Shown here one piece after another: positions 30,601 through 39,078 of a stretch of 64,000 bases of DNA. The position numbers were made by a program, and so were the translations under genes. The number at the start of each line of letters is the position of its first letter. Positions within the stretch are counted from its first letter, which is position 1. Origin of the DNA: Stentor roeselii (lineage: Eukaryota; Ciliophora; Heterotrichea; Heterotrichida; Stentoridae). Under the pieces are notes generated by a model, which did no database searches, was not told the DNA's origin, and saw only the letters and a list, made by a program, of their open reading frames with translations. Location of the stretch: the NCBI GenBank assembly GCA_006503475.1, contig RSEH01000058.1:117837-181836 (forward strand). The letters are read 5' to 3'.

Positions 30601-31327
30601 TTTCGATATTTCAATAAATAAAAACAAAAAGGAAAGGTACATGCTGGGTTTTCTTATTTTCATCAGCTGGGTGAGAGGAGTGACTTACTTCCGAATGGCA
30701 AAAGCAACGAGGTACTTGACTAATCTTTTATTTCAGGTAGTTCTTGATATCACTCCTTTTCTACTCGTCATTTTTTACTCTTTCATTACTTACTCACTTG
30801 CCTTTAGAGCCTTTTCAAGTAACCCAAATAAAGATTTTTTCCCTTATCTGACTGAATCTTACATGATCATCATCGGCGAATGGGAAAATCCTATTGAGCT
30901 TAATTTTTACTCTTTTGTCTTCTTCACTGCAACACTGCTGAACCCGATCATTACTCTCAATCTTTTAATTGCTATTATTTCGAAAACTTTTCTTGGAGTG
31001 AAGGAAAATCAGGTCGTTGCTGACTCACAAGAACTTGTTGAAATGATCATTGAAATAGAAACTTTAATGCTTTGGAATAGAAAAAATAATCAAAAGAAAT
31101 ACTTGCACTTAATGCAGAAAGAAATTGAGAATGAAAATGAATCTGAAGTAATTAATTGGAAGATTAGGAAGATTAGGGCCAAGATTAATGGAATTAATTT
31201 AGAGATTATTCAACATGATAAGGATTTTGAAGGCTTTAAAAGGAATCTTGATGGAAATTCTAAGAGGATGATGAATGCTTTTCAAGGGAGACGAGCATCA
31301 CTAAGATCATTAGTTAACATCAAATAA
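27629..31327 (+). CDS. WD40-TRP-like ion channel 3
   Basis: The protein is 1,232 aa, intact. WD-type repeats cover about 55-390 (GHTGNVKEICVSSDG...SEDGTLRMWELD; GHSECVQRCTFMKDN...SDDKNIKIWKIP), with a second WD-like region to about 690. An ankyrin-like REGYSALAVALKMNFIDCVDSIVKLL lies near 740. The six-TM channel at about 905-1120 has an S4-like RGVTYFRMAKATRYL, a pore with IIIGEWENP, and S6 with NPIITLNLLIAIISKTF. The tail is basic and helical. The WD and pore regions are close to channel 2. Like its paralogues it should be a cation channel with a large cytoplasmic propeller; ligand and gating are unknown. The start at 27629 fits the paralogues' N-termini (VDITKS against VDITRS in channel 2). 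Confidence 0.85.
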   Translation: MQVKPVDITKSFNSDNNLHSSDKKLPNQTNQNLIETLKEVCSFLESNSLKNIETPLKGTCLQITKDQTRAVFSSRALNKDSDLESEGARLAVIDLMSEEVVLDRTVCKKDILTIALSSDDLFIFAGGSDFDIFKVDLFDLRKVETFKGHTGNVKEICVSSDGAILFSASEDGTLRMWELDSRLQSFESLVLVLSTLELSTLDLGVGDNCLITGGNSGVLYFYEFFSNSRQGKVEKTLDLQNAITACKISVNYSYVITGDQFGNVKVFKFASWDLHYEFSMTDQITDLDISLNEDVLIAGSKNTNIKIWFLIKKKEINYNGHSECVQRCTFMKDNSRVVSISDDKNIKIWKIPEPEVEFEYFRQQGIQFEQIWFTSIGNVIHGVIFENSQLKVVSLDSNGVIFKSFSFSEDPEAKVFIDYSRNLILSSSSATSEQVSKSKGKPDLQSFLIELTDVNVGEKVKSFLIQKNFQTLFLTPCLKFIILGDYFRLYLVDFESLKITKTVFLNHQDVLKIVVNRGSELMFILGINQLTYLKTDFLSNPATITEIDDKLFEEDIENSSLFISKNSRFLFILALKFCEIIHCKSFQTISKLPGHYNGFFQNINKTFFLYSQNFLKIYSMETFEHLTTIRKDFIISSIFLSNDFSQMFINTSDRIIKSENPLKTSKLTLVGDYTQLEKFQLCINSLFDRELETDISQTLWLIEPVHVNLLHVFAYLNKPKLIIDSIYSEVETTSFINSREGYSALAVALKMNFIDCVDSIVKLLIKKLKNTESNNIIAQFMFKTIENDINLLNLLSYSKLHKLYSQIFTVDNSTYLPNYLPSHVKLPLMVKENELFIDTKEFGLEDFDDFSHMNSVVFKKTIMRLSLELGSTKSLEFLKSLSKCKNVKVFETQIISVILKDKWKKVRWVMFAQAGLYFGYLLFLALYNSNEVSRTRSFLIGAFLVNIVLYVYEIVFMVIDFVNYFKDFWNIVDTLRFFVMFSYSIMVWSEYFDISINKNKKERYMLGFLIFISWVRGVTYFRMAKATRYLTNLLFQVVLDITPFLLVIFYSFITYSLAFRAFSSNPNKDFFPYLTESYMIIIGEWENPIELNFYSFVFFTATLLNPIITLNLLIAIISKTFLGVKENQVVADSQELVEMIIEIETLMLWNRKNNQKKYLHLMQKEIENENESEVINWKIRKIRAKINGINLEIIQHDKDFEGFKRNLDGNSKRMMNAFQGRRASLRSLVNIK

Positions 31328-31639
31328 AAAATTTATCAAATTATTCCCTTAATAATTAAATTAATATCTAAACAACCTACTACTTCACCTAACCCAAAGA
31401 AATTCAAACCTATTGAACCAAAAAATTCCAAAAATAAAAAATTCCAAAACCTAAATCCTCTAATCCTCCCTTTAAAAATCCAATAATTCTCTAATGCACC
31501 CTTAATCCACCTTCCTTCACCCAAAAACCTCCTCCAAACTAAAACCTAAAACTTTCCTTCTCCCATCCCAATCCAAAAAAACCCTCAAACCCATTTCTCC
31601 CAATTTAAAAACCCCAAAAAACCCTATTATATTAAATCA
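31328..31639. promoter_or_regulatory. G-depleted 5' flank of the DYRK kinase
   Basis: The plus strand is almost devoid of G for nearly 300 bp and rich in runs of C and A (AAAACCTCCTCC, CCCATCCCAATCC). It ends TATTATATTAAATCA before the ATG at 31640. A minus-strand frame here (31336-31524) is a composition artefact. Confidence 0.5.
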
Positions 31640-33004
31640 ATGCAAAACAACACATCTCGAGCAGATAACGTGAAAATTTCTCTAAAGAGTCCAGAGATGT
31701 CAACATCCCCTTCAACAAACACTGACCTTCCAACGAAATCAGGCAAGTCAAGTACAGACTCAACAATAAGTCTGAACTTCGTGACATCTCCAAAGCAGAA
31801 CCTTTCACAAATTTCCTCATTTTCAAGCCTGAACAACTCGTCATTTGACCGAAAAACATCGAAAGAGCCTCATCTTTTCCCGAAGCCCTGCCGTTCTCGA
31901 AAGCCTCCAATAAAGTCAGGCTTTTTGACACCGACTCGAGCACTTCTGGATTATTTCGATGTTTTAACTGAGGCTGAGCAGAATGAGATTATTTATTATG
32001 AGGAAATTTACTATGTCGGGTTGAATTGTAAGAAAAACCCGAGTCCTTTTGATGACCCTGACGGGTATTATGTTGCTGTTCAGGGAGACCATCTTGAATT
32101 TCGATATGAAATTAAGGAAGCTTTGGGAAGTGGGACTTTTGGACAGGTTTTTAATTGTTTTGATTATAAGAGACATATCAATGTGGCTGTTAAGATCATT
32201 AGGAATAAACCTATTCATAGGAAGGCTGGGGATCTTGAGAAAAAGATTTTGCATGAATTGTCGAAAGCGGATCCTAATGATACGAATTGTATTGTTAAGA
32301 AACTTAGAAGCTTTGAGTTTAGAGGACATCTTTGTCTTGTTTTTGAATTGCTTTCAGTCAATCTTTATGACTTTTTAAGCAGGAATAACTTTCAAGGGTT
32401 GAGCATCGCGCTAGTCCGCCGAGCGGCAGTTCAACTATTCATGGCTTTAAAAACCGTGCACTCAGTCGGAATAATCCACTGCGACCTGAAACCAGAAAAC
32501 ATTCTTTTAAAATTCGAAAACAAGTCAAGCATAAAAGTGATTGATTTCGGTTCAGCATGTCAAGAAGGTAACAAAGTCTTTGACTACATCCAAAGTCGTT
32601 ACTACCGAGCTCCAGAGGTAGTTTTCGAGGCAGGTTACGACAAGCCAATAGACATCTGGTCAGTTGGCTGCATTTTATTCGAACTAGTCACCGGGTGTCC
32701 TTTATTCCCAGCTCAAAGCGAAAGCGAGTTATTCAAGATGATCACTGAAACTCTTGGAATGCCTCCAAAAGAGTTCTTATTGAAAGGAAAGCGAAGACAT
32801 TATTATATCAACCCTGATGGAGGACTTAAAAGAAAAGCTGAAGTCGGAACACGTCCTTTAAGGTTTATGTTGGAAGGTTTCGATGAAGGGCTCATTGACT
32901 TGATTGAAAACTGCATCAAATGGGACCCTTCAACAAGAATCGACGCAGAACAAGGCCTTGCACATCCTTGGGTCAGGGGGTTTAAAGATAGAATAAATAG
33001 ATAA
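31640..33004 (+). CDS. DYRK-family dual-specificity kinase (DYRK2-like)
   Basis: The protein is 454 aa. The N-terminal 110 residues are Ser/Thr-rich. Residues about 110-155 contain a DYRK-homology box with LTEAEQNEI and YYVGLN, then a DGYYV...GDH segment. The kinase domain covers about 156-449: GSGTFGQV glycine loop, VAVKII Lys, HCDLKPENI catalytic loop, DFGSA, and the activation loop YIQSRYYRAPEV. The Tyr just before IQSR is the position that DYRKs autophosphorylate. All catalytic residues are present. DYRKs phosphorylate Ser/Thr substrates in cytoplasm and nucleus and act in cell-cycle and growth control. It is followed 18 bp later by the ARM protein on the same strand. Confidence 0.9.
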   Translation: MQNNTSRADNVKISLKSPEMSTSPSTNTDLPTKSGKSSTDSTISLNFVTSPKQNLSQISSFSSLNNSSFDRKTSKEPHLFPKPCRSRKPPIKSGFLTPTRALLDYFDVLTEAEQNEIIYYEEIYYVGLNCKKNPSPFDDPDGYYVAVQGDHLEFRYEIKEALGSGTFGQVFNCFDYKRHINVAVKIIRNKPIHRKAGDLEKKILHELSKADPNDTNCIVKKLRSFEFRGHLCLVFELLSVNLYDFLSRNNFQGLSIALVRRAAVQLFMALKTVHSVGIIHCDLKPENILLKFENKSSIKVIDFGSACQEGNKVFDYIQSRYYRAPEVVFEAGYDKPIDIWSVGCILFELVTGCPLFPAQSESELFKMITETLGMPPKEFLLKGKRRHYYINPDGGLKRKAEVGTRPLRFMLEGFDEGLIDLIENCIKWDPSTRIDAEQGLAHPWVRGFKDRINR

Positions 33005-33022
33005 TGTTTTCATAGGGGATAA

Positions 33023-34402
33023 ATGGATTTTCAATTCAACAAAAGACTACTGCTCTTCAGGGACTGGGAAAAAAATGAATGTAAAAGAGAAAGGTTTTTA
33101 GTTCAGCTTCGAAGAGAGAAAAGAAGTAAGAATAACATGAAAAATCGAGAAATTTTCAATGAAAATGAGGAAAAAAAAAAAAAGATTAGTAAAATTGTTA
33201 TTGCTGCCTGGGAAAATAAAGAAAAAGAACATTTTAATAGATTTGCATTGAAGAAGTTGATTGATTTGTTTGTGGATTCGAAATCTTTTATTGAATTTTG
33301 GAATTCTGGAGTTTTTCAGCTGTGTATGGAATTGATTAACAGTCAGGATAAGAGGGTCTTGGTTTATTGCTCTGAACTTTTAGCTGATTTGACTGTGGCT
33401 GACCCGGTTTACTGCGAAGAAATGGTAAGAGCTGGAATTTTTAAACATTTTCAAAACCTTTTAGCGAATGAAACCTTAGAAGTTGTTGAAAACACCTGCT
33501 GGGCCTTGAATAACATCATTCTTGATAGTCCTGAAAATTCTGCAGAACTTTCCAGGTCTGACCTTTTTTCTCAACTTTTAAATTTAGCCTTTACTGAAAA
33601 AATTGCTTTACATTCAAGGATCTTGTTTATTTTCGTGAATTTAAGTCAAAATCTGAAACAAGACACTGAAAAATCTGAAGATTTAATGAAAGTTTTTATT
33701 CATTATATTCAAAAACCTTCTACTTTCAACACATGTCTTGCAGGACTTGCAATTTTAACTGAAAACAACAAAGACCGACTTTCCTTCTTATTTGAAAAAT
33801 TTCCTGAAATCATCGAAAAAACAACTGAAAATATTTCAGAGATTTCTTTAAATGCCGCTCATCTTTTGTTGAACTTTTCTGTTTTTGAGAGGTTTACTGA
33901 AGAACTTTTAAGTAACAAAATCATTCCAATAGTCAGGGTTTTGATTAAAAAGAAAGAAGTCAAGGAAAGAATTTTTGGATTTTCGATTTTAAAGAACTTG
34001 ATTAATTCTTCTGAGCCTCACTTTTGTTTGTTGGCTGCTGATTCTTCTTTGCTTCATTCGCTGGTTGATGCGATTCTTGATTGTAATAAAGAAGTCAAGG
34101 TGCAGGTTTGGAATTGTTTGGAGACTCTTTGTAATCGACTTGCTTTCTTTCATGAAGAACTTTATGAAGTTCTTTTAATTCACTCGGCTGCTGTTTTGCC
34201 TTCTGAGAAAGATCCTGAGGTTTTTATGAGCTTTTTAGAAGCTGTTGAAGCTATTTTAAGGAATAGTGGAAGTTATTTGAATCATGTTTTGAATTTGATT
34301 AGTGAGTTGGATTTATTTGATATGATTTCTAAGAATTTGCTGAAGAAAAACTTGGAAATTTCAGGGAAAGTTGAGTTTTTGTTGTCTCAGTATTGTTGTT
34401 AA
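33023..34402 (+). CDS. Importin-alpha-like armadillo repeat protein
   Basis: The protein is 459 aa. A basic N-terminus (about 18-45, KRERFLVQLRREKRSKN) resembles an importin-beta-binding arm. Helical ARM-type repeats follow. The second contains ENTCWALNNIILDSPENS, very close to the WAL.NI..DSP motif of importin-alpha. Later repeats are more diverged and fewer than the usual ten, so the protein is short for an importin-alpha (about 520 aa). The likely role is a nuclear import adaptor for NLS cargo or a related ARM adaptor. The start at 33023 lies 18 bp after the kinase stop. Confidence 0.7.
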   Translation: MDFQFNKRLLLFRDWEKNECKRERFLVQLRREKRSKNNMKNREIFNENEEKKKKISKIVIAAWENKEKEHFNRFALKKLIDLFVDSKSFIEFWNSGVFQLCMELINSQDKRVLVYCSELLADLTVADPVYCEEMVRAGIFKHFQNLLANETLEVVENTCWALNNIILDSPENSAELSRSDLFSQLLNLAFTEKIALHSRILFIFVNLSQNLKQDTEKSEDLMKVFIHYIQKPSTFNTCLAGLAILTENNKDRLSFLFEKFPEIIEKTTENISEISLNAAHLLLNFSVFERFTEELLSNKIIPIVRVLIKKKEVKERIFGFSILKNLINSSEPHFCLLAADSSLLHSLVDAILDCNKEVKVQVWNCLETLCNRLAFFHEELYEVLLIHSAAVLPSEKDPEVFMSFLEAVEAILRNSGSYLNHVLNLISELDLFDMISKNLLKKNLEISGKVEFLLSQYCC

Positions 34403-34501
34403 TTAATTTTGTTGGTTTTGTTATGATCTAGATATCATAAGGGAATAATAATCTTAGAAAAATCTTTTTTTTTTGTAATCTTCTAGATTATATTCTTCAA
34501 T

Positions 34502-35800
34502 ATGGGCTGCTGCTGCATGAAACCACTTTCTAAAGTAAACTCCCCAAACCGGGTGATCAGTTCCTCAACCTACAAAAAAATCCCAACAAACATAAAAATA
34601 ATCCCAGCAAGTCCAGACCAGATATCAATCAAAGAAGAAAGTCTATCAGAATCCCTTTCAGATTCCCCCAAACCCGACCCAGAAAAATCCGATTCTCCTT
34701 CAATTCCTCAAAAACATCGAAACCTAATCGAAATCCTAAAATCCGAAGTGACGGCATCCCAGACCTTAAAATCCGAAATCGAGAAAAAGAAGTTAAAAAA
34801 GTCTCTTTTTACTCTTTCAAGTTTAAAAATTCCAGGACTAGATGCAAGTGACTCGGACCAAGAGTCACTTTTATCTTCTCCGCCACAAGAAAAGCACATT
34901 CGAAAGATGTCACATGAACTGCCCTTCCCTCCCTTTGCTTCAGACCCAGGTGCTTACCACTACACAAGAACTGTGAAGAAATCCAAGTCCTTGGAAGGAA
35001 AGACAAAAATCAACCAATACACTTTTCAAGAACTTTTAGGACAAGGGGCTTTTGGAAAGGTCTTCAAGGTTGTTGACGATGCAGGTCATGAGGCAGCAGC
35101 GAAGGTTTACAATAAGAGAATCTTGAGGAACAGGTGGATTGGAAAGAAAAGAACTGCTTGGGACTCAATAAAAGACGAAATTTGTGTAATGCAAAAAATT
35201 TCTCATCCTAATTTAGTGCAACTCTTTGAAGTCATTGATGAGGAAAATAGCAAAAAAATTTATATTATTATGGAACTTGTTAGTGGAGGGAATATTGCTG
35301 AAAAGTGTCCTTTAAATGTGGAAATTACTCGCTCGTTGTTTTTACAACTCGCTAAAGCTCTTCAGTATTTGCATTATGAGGCACGTGTTGTTCATCGGGA
35401 TATTAAACCGCAAAATCTTTTGGTACAGGAGGGATGTTTGAAGGTTTGTGACTTTGGAGGTGCACAGTTTTTAAATGATATGAAGGATGAAATGAGCAAC
35501 TCTGCTGGAACTTTCGCTTTTATGCCACCTGAAGCCCATAAACATGGAGTTTACAAAGGAAGACCTGCTGATGTCTGGGCTTGTGGAATCACGCTTTATT
35601 TTATGTTAACAGGGCACAGTCCTTATCATAATAAAAGTTTTTCAGCGTTGCTGGAAGAGATCGACCACTCAAGCATAGACCTTCCATCAGAATTCGATGA
35701 AAACCTACAAGACCTAATAAAAAAAATGACAGAAAAAGATTCCTTCCGAAGACTCGACATAAACGAAGTATTATCCCATGACTGGTTAAAAGAAACCTAA
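34502..35800 (+). CDS. CaMKK/LKB1-like protein kinase with acylation motif
   Basis: The protein is 432 aa starting MGCCCMKP, a strong N-myristoylation plus palmitoylation signal that predicts membrane anchoring. The Ser/Pro/Lys-rich region to about 165 looks disordered. The kinase domain covers about 175-430: GQGAFGKV, AAAKVYNKR, HRDIKPQNLL, DFGGAQ (with an extra Gly), GTFAFMPPEA and DVWACGITLY. The GT.AFM.PE segment and the DVWA..TLY run are typical of CaM-kinase kinases and their plant and fungal relatives, which activate CaMK/AMPK-type kinases. No clear calmodulin-binding tail remains after the kinase. It lies on the same strand as the RING gene 20 bp downstream, which also begins with a myristoylation motif. 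Confidence 0.85.
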   Translation: MGCCCMKPLSKVNSPNRVISSSTYKKIPTNIKIIPASPDQISIKEESLSESLSDSPKPDPEKSDSPSIPQKHRNLIEILKSEVTASQTLKSEIEKKKLKKSLFTLSSLKIPGLDASDSDQESLLSSPPQEKHIRKMSHELPFPPFASDPGAYHYTRTVKKSKSLEGKTKINQYTFQELLGQGAFGKVFKVVDDAGHEAAAKVYNKRILRNRWIGKKRTAWDSIKDEICVMQKISHPNLVQLFEVIDEENSKKIYIIMELVSGGNIAEKCPLNVEITRSLFLQLAKALQYLHYEARVVHRDIKPQNLLVQEGCLKVCDFGGAQFLNDMKDEMSNSAGTFAFMPPEAHKHGVYKGRPADVWACGITLYFMLTGHSPYHNKSFSALLEEIDHSSIDLPSEFDENLQDLIKKMTEKDSFRRLDINEVLSHDWLKET

Positions 35801-35820
35801 TTTAATTGTTTTTCTAAATA

Positions 35821-36636
35821 ATGGGAAACCGTAACCAAGTCAGCAGCACATCATCAATAGAGTCATTTCTTCCCGCCCGTCAAGAGCCTCTCGCAAACCA
35901 ACCCCCAAGTCTAATTCCTTCTTATCAATCCCAAGTAATAGAAAGCGAAATCTCCGATCAAATGACTCCAACAGCAACAATTCGTCCATCAATTCACATA
36001 ACTCGCGAGTCAGTCCAGATAAATTCTTCCGGTTGCCTTTCATTCAATTTCATAAGCAAAGACCCTGCAATCGTAAGTTTTTACTACTTTGCAATAGAGT
36101 CCTTGAAAGCTTTCGGCAATACAGAATGTTACTACATCGACACCGACCGATACCCAAGCCCAGTTCAATTCGACCTTCCAGGAGTTCAAGGCGATTTCAG
36201 TGATTTTCACCAAGTTTCTCTTGACTTTTCCCGATACCCTTTAGAAGAGTTGACATTTTCAGATAACAAGACTTTTCCTTTAATCATCGAATTCGTAAGT
36301 CAAAAATAGAGATGTAAGCAAGATGAAGAGACAATTGAAAGAACTTATTGCAAGTTCGTACTTGATGAGTCTTTAGTTCTTAAAGCTTTCAAGCAGAAGC
36401 TGACAATACAAGGAAGGAGTTTTGAATTGAAAGACATTTATGGCTTTAGAAGAGATATCGTCCAAGACTGTGTCGTTTGTCTCACTGACCCGGTGACGAC
36501 AGTAGTTTTGCCATGTCGACATTTCTGCTTATGTCTGACTTGTTCAAATGTAGTTCGTGGGCAAAACACAAGCAAGTGCCCGATTTGCAGGATTCCTGTC
36601 GAGTCGTTACTTCATATTAGAATGAACACTAATTAA
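35821..36636 (+). CDS. MGRN1: MGRN1/RNF157-like RING E3 ubiquitin ligase, two exons
   Basis: Exons are 35821-36294 and 36310-36636, joined by removal of a 15-nt intron, giving 266 aa. The first frame appears to stop at 36309, but that TAG is in the intron. The N-terminus MGNRNQVSS fits N-myristoylation as in animal MGRN1. Residues about 55-195 match the beta-rich domain upstream of the RING in this family. The RING-HC covers about 210-250: CVVC, then CRHFCLC..C, then CPIC, followed by VESLLHI. This matches the C-terminal RING of MGRN1 and plant LOG2/LUL proteins. It is a ubiquitin ligase acting at membranes. The TAA at 36634-36636 overlaps the convergent BCD1 stop in a TTAA. Confidence 0.9.
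36295..36309 (+). other. 15-nt spliceosomal intron
   Basis: GTAAGTCAAAAATAG, phase 0. It carries the apparent stop codon of the first exon. Excision joins the MGRN1-like domain to its RING in frame. Confidence 0.9.
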
Positions 36637-37358
36637 ACATTAGAACTCAGTCCTTCAATGGAAAGATGAAAAGTAGGGAATTCGATTATTTCTGCTTTAG
36701 AACTAAGGAATGGAAGAAGTTCTTTCAGGGTGTTAGAAGAGTTTAATTGAAGGAAATTGCTTTGACCTGAACTTTGAACAAGAGTTTTTCCTGTTTCGAA
36801 GTAAATGTGAAAGGACTTTAAATCACTTCCGTTGTCAAGGATGTATAAAGGCTGTTCTTTTAACTTTGAAGAGACTGAAAGCAAGTGGCTTGAAAGAGGA
36901 AGATCGTCTCGGTTTCCGCTTGTTTCACATCTGAGAAGACCGGACTTGCTGTGAAGAACCCACTCGATGTGCCAGAGAATCACTTTTTCGCTTTTGTCGA
37001 ATAAAGATGTGTTCTGCTGGTGACGGGACATCGCCTTTGGCATCAGACGTAAATGGATTCCTTGTGAACGGCATTCGGAGGTTAAGAAAAAAAAACGCTT
37101 TCGGTTGTCGCTACGTGAAAGCTTTGTTACTAGCTTGAATGATTGGTTTGAAACTCGCGCGATGTCTAGCAAGAAATTCATATCTTTTTGCAAGTTATTC
37201 TCCGTGAAATCCTTAGCAGGTATAAACTTCAAAGGTTTCGAAACTCCCGAACATCCATAAACAAACTTATGATTTTTCACACAAGTGGCAGAGCAAGTTC
37301 GAAAGCTGCATTCAGGACATTTGTACTTCGAAGGCATCTTACAAACGCAACACTCCAT
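36633..37358 (-). CDS. BCD1: Box C/D snoRNP assembly factor with HIT zinc finger (BCD1/ZNHIT6)
   Basis: The protein is 241 aa. Residues 3-36 form a zf-HIT finger: C3-x2-C6, C14-x2-C17, C22-x3-C26, H30 and C36, with the typical spacing and the ECSFRTCS..CVKNHK core. A region after about 60 (DMNFLLDIAR), followed by LPFL-type beta segments to residue 230, matches the BCD1 family, which recruits NOP58 for box C/D snoRNP assembly with R2TP. It is shorter than animal ZNHIT6 but similar to compact fungal forms. The ATG at 37358 is 24 bp from the stop of the carrier gene upstream on the same strand. Confidence 0.85.
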   Translation of the reverse strand: MECCVCKMPSKYKCPECSFRTCSATCVKNHKFVYGCSGVSKPLKFIPAKDFTENNLQKDMNFLLDIARVSNQSFKLVTKLSRSDNRKRFFFLTSECRSQGIHLRLMPKAMSRHQQNTSLFDKSEKVILWHIEWVLHSKSGLLRCETSGNRDDLPLSSHLLSVSSKLKEQPLYILDNGSDLKSFHIYFETGKTLVQSSGQSNFLQLNSSNTLKELLPFLSSKAEIIEFPTFHLSIEGLSSNV

Positions 37359-37382
37359 TTCTTAATCACTAATAAAAAATCA

Positions 37383-38249
37383 TTAATAACTCCACCTAAA
37401 ATTTCTCAAAAACGACTGAAAAGCCAAGAACCCGAAGACAGTAGTGAAAATTGACCTGCAAAAAACAACCGAAAATCCTTTAAAAAATCCTGAAATTCCA
37501 AATTCTTTCCAAATTTCTCTGCAAGTTTCTTTGACTTTTGAGGACTTTCCAGCTTGAATGTGAGTTTTAACCACATCGCAAGGGTAGCTTAAAAATGATC
37601 CAAAGACTCCAGCAGCCATTCCAGCAGCAAAGACATGAAAAAAGGAAAGCTGAGGTCCAAACTCCTTCACCATCCAATGTTTGATGAGTTCAAAAGTACT
37701 AAACTGCACAGTAAACGTAGAAAAGTCTCGAAAAGCAGTGATTTGAACGCCTTTAAACAAGCTGTTAATTCCTTCAGTGGCTACAAGTGATTTGAAGTAA
37801 ATAAAAGGGGAAAAAGAAGGGCTTACTGCCATTTTTGATCTACTCGGCATTAGATTTACTGCAGGTCGAGGCAAAAGGGCCTCGCACTGCACGCGGGTCT
37901 TTAAAAGCTCAGCAGGAGTTGAGATTAAAGAAGTCAACAGGCTCAGATACGCACCGTTCACCAGTTTTTCATAAAATGTAGAATTTTTTAAGTCTCGGTC
38001 AATGAGCTTCGCTTGACCCGAAGTAGAAACCCAGACGATTAGAGGCACTGAGGACAATGGAAACGAAAGACCTCTGAAAAATATTGATGGACCTGCTGTT
38101 TTTAGCATTGATTTCATGTGAGTCGATATGGAAGATGCTTGGTTTAATTGAATGTGGATTTTTAGTGATCTGATTAGGACTTACTCGAAGGGGTGGCTTG
38201 AAAGGCAGAGGAAAAAACCTGTTAAGGTAAGTGATTGTGTTTCTGACAT
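37383..38249 (-). CDS. Mitochondrial carrier family protein, two exons
   Basis: Exons are 38249-38185 and 38169-37383 on the minus strand, separated by a 15-nt intron; the product is 283 aa. Without the intron the frame appears to begin at residue 40, missing part of the first repeat. With it, all three carrier signatures are present: HPFESLKIHIQ (P20, E22, K25), TPAELLKTRVQ and YPCDVVKTHIQ. Six TM helices are expected. Motif 1 has Phe-Glu and motif 2 Ala-Glu between Pro and Lys, unlike the more usual Asp. The fit to SLC25 inner-membrane carriers is firm; the substrate is not clear. Confidence 0.9.
38170..38184 (-). other. 15-nt spliceosomal intron
   Basis: On the minus strand GTAAGTCCTAATCAG, phase 2 (GA|A). 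Removal restores the first Px[D/E]xxK motif of the carrier and gives an ATG that fits family length. Confidence 0.9.
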
Positions 38250-39078
38250 TTATTAGGAAGAGTTAAAAATGTGAAGGATTTTTAAGATTATTGGAATTCT
38301 GATATGATGATAAAAAATCAGCTTTTGGGTTTTAGGGGAAGATTGTGAAGAGAAGGTATTGGTGAGATGAAGGGTTTTGAAATGATTTTGAATTTTATTG
38401 ATTGATTTTGTAGGCAGGATTAGGAGTATTTTATTTACTGTTATTAAGACTTGCAATGTGAAGAAAATACTCTAGATAAGAAAACCTCCACAAAAAGTTA
38501 AGCCATATCGTTTCACTACAAATATCTATATTTGATAGAATAAGAAAGGCTTCCATATATTAAAGTAATAGTCTATATTCATATCATTAGATACTCTTAT
38601 AAATTGACCACCACGCTTCCTTTTAATAGTTGTAAAATTATGATGAATTTATAATAAACTGATTCATCTTGTATTATCAATATTGTCACTGAGAGTAACT
38701 TCATGAAGAATTCATCAAAATTTCAGATGAAGACAGCTTATTTCTTATTGAAGGCTGTAAGGTAAAATATTTTTATTAGCTATGTTATCTTATTTCATTT
38801 AAATATATCTTGTACCTTCAAGTCAGAAGTTCTGAAACTATTTCAAGTTTCATAAAATTTTTCATTTATTCTAGCCTTTGATTTCTGATTATCTCTTTCT
38901 GGTTATTCAAAAAGTCTCTTTAAAAATTAAACTTCTTTCAGAATATTAGTTATAATAACTCAGTCTACAAATGCAAACTTAATTCTTCTAATTTCCATTC
39001 TTTATCCTTTTCTGCACCTATCTCAAAATATAAAATTAATTCCCATCATTAGAACATCTTTGAACTAGTCTATCTAAT
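38250..39078. other. Intergenic region; C-poor 5' flank of the carrier gene
   Basis: From 38250 to about 38460 the plus strand is C-poor and T/G-rich, so the sense strand of the carrier gene is G-poor there. A minus-strand frame (38253-38456) lies in this biased stretch and is not believed. The rest is AT-rich, with nothing recognised. Confidence 0.5.

Noticed and set aside
31336-31524. 62-aa minus-strand frame ahead of the DYRK kinase
   Set aside because: The open frame follows from G-depletion of the plus strand; no protein signal.
38253-38456. 67-aa minus-strand frame upstream of the carrier
   Set aside because: Lies in a biased leader and no domain is visible; the carrier starts at 38249.
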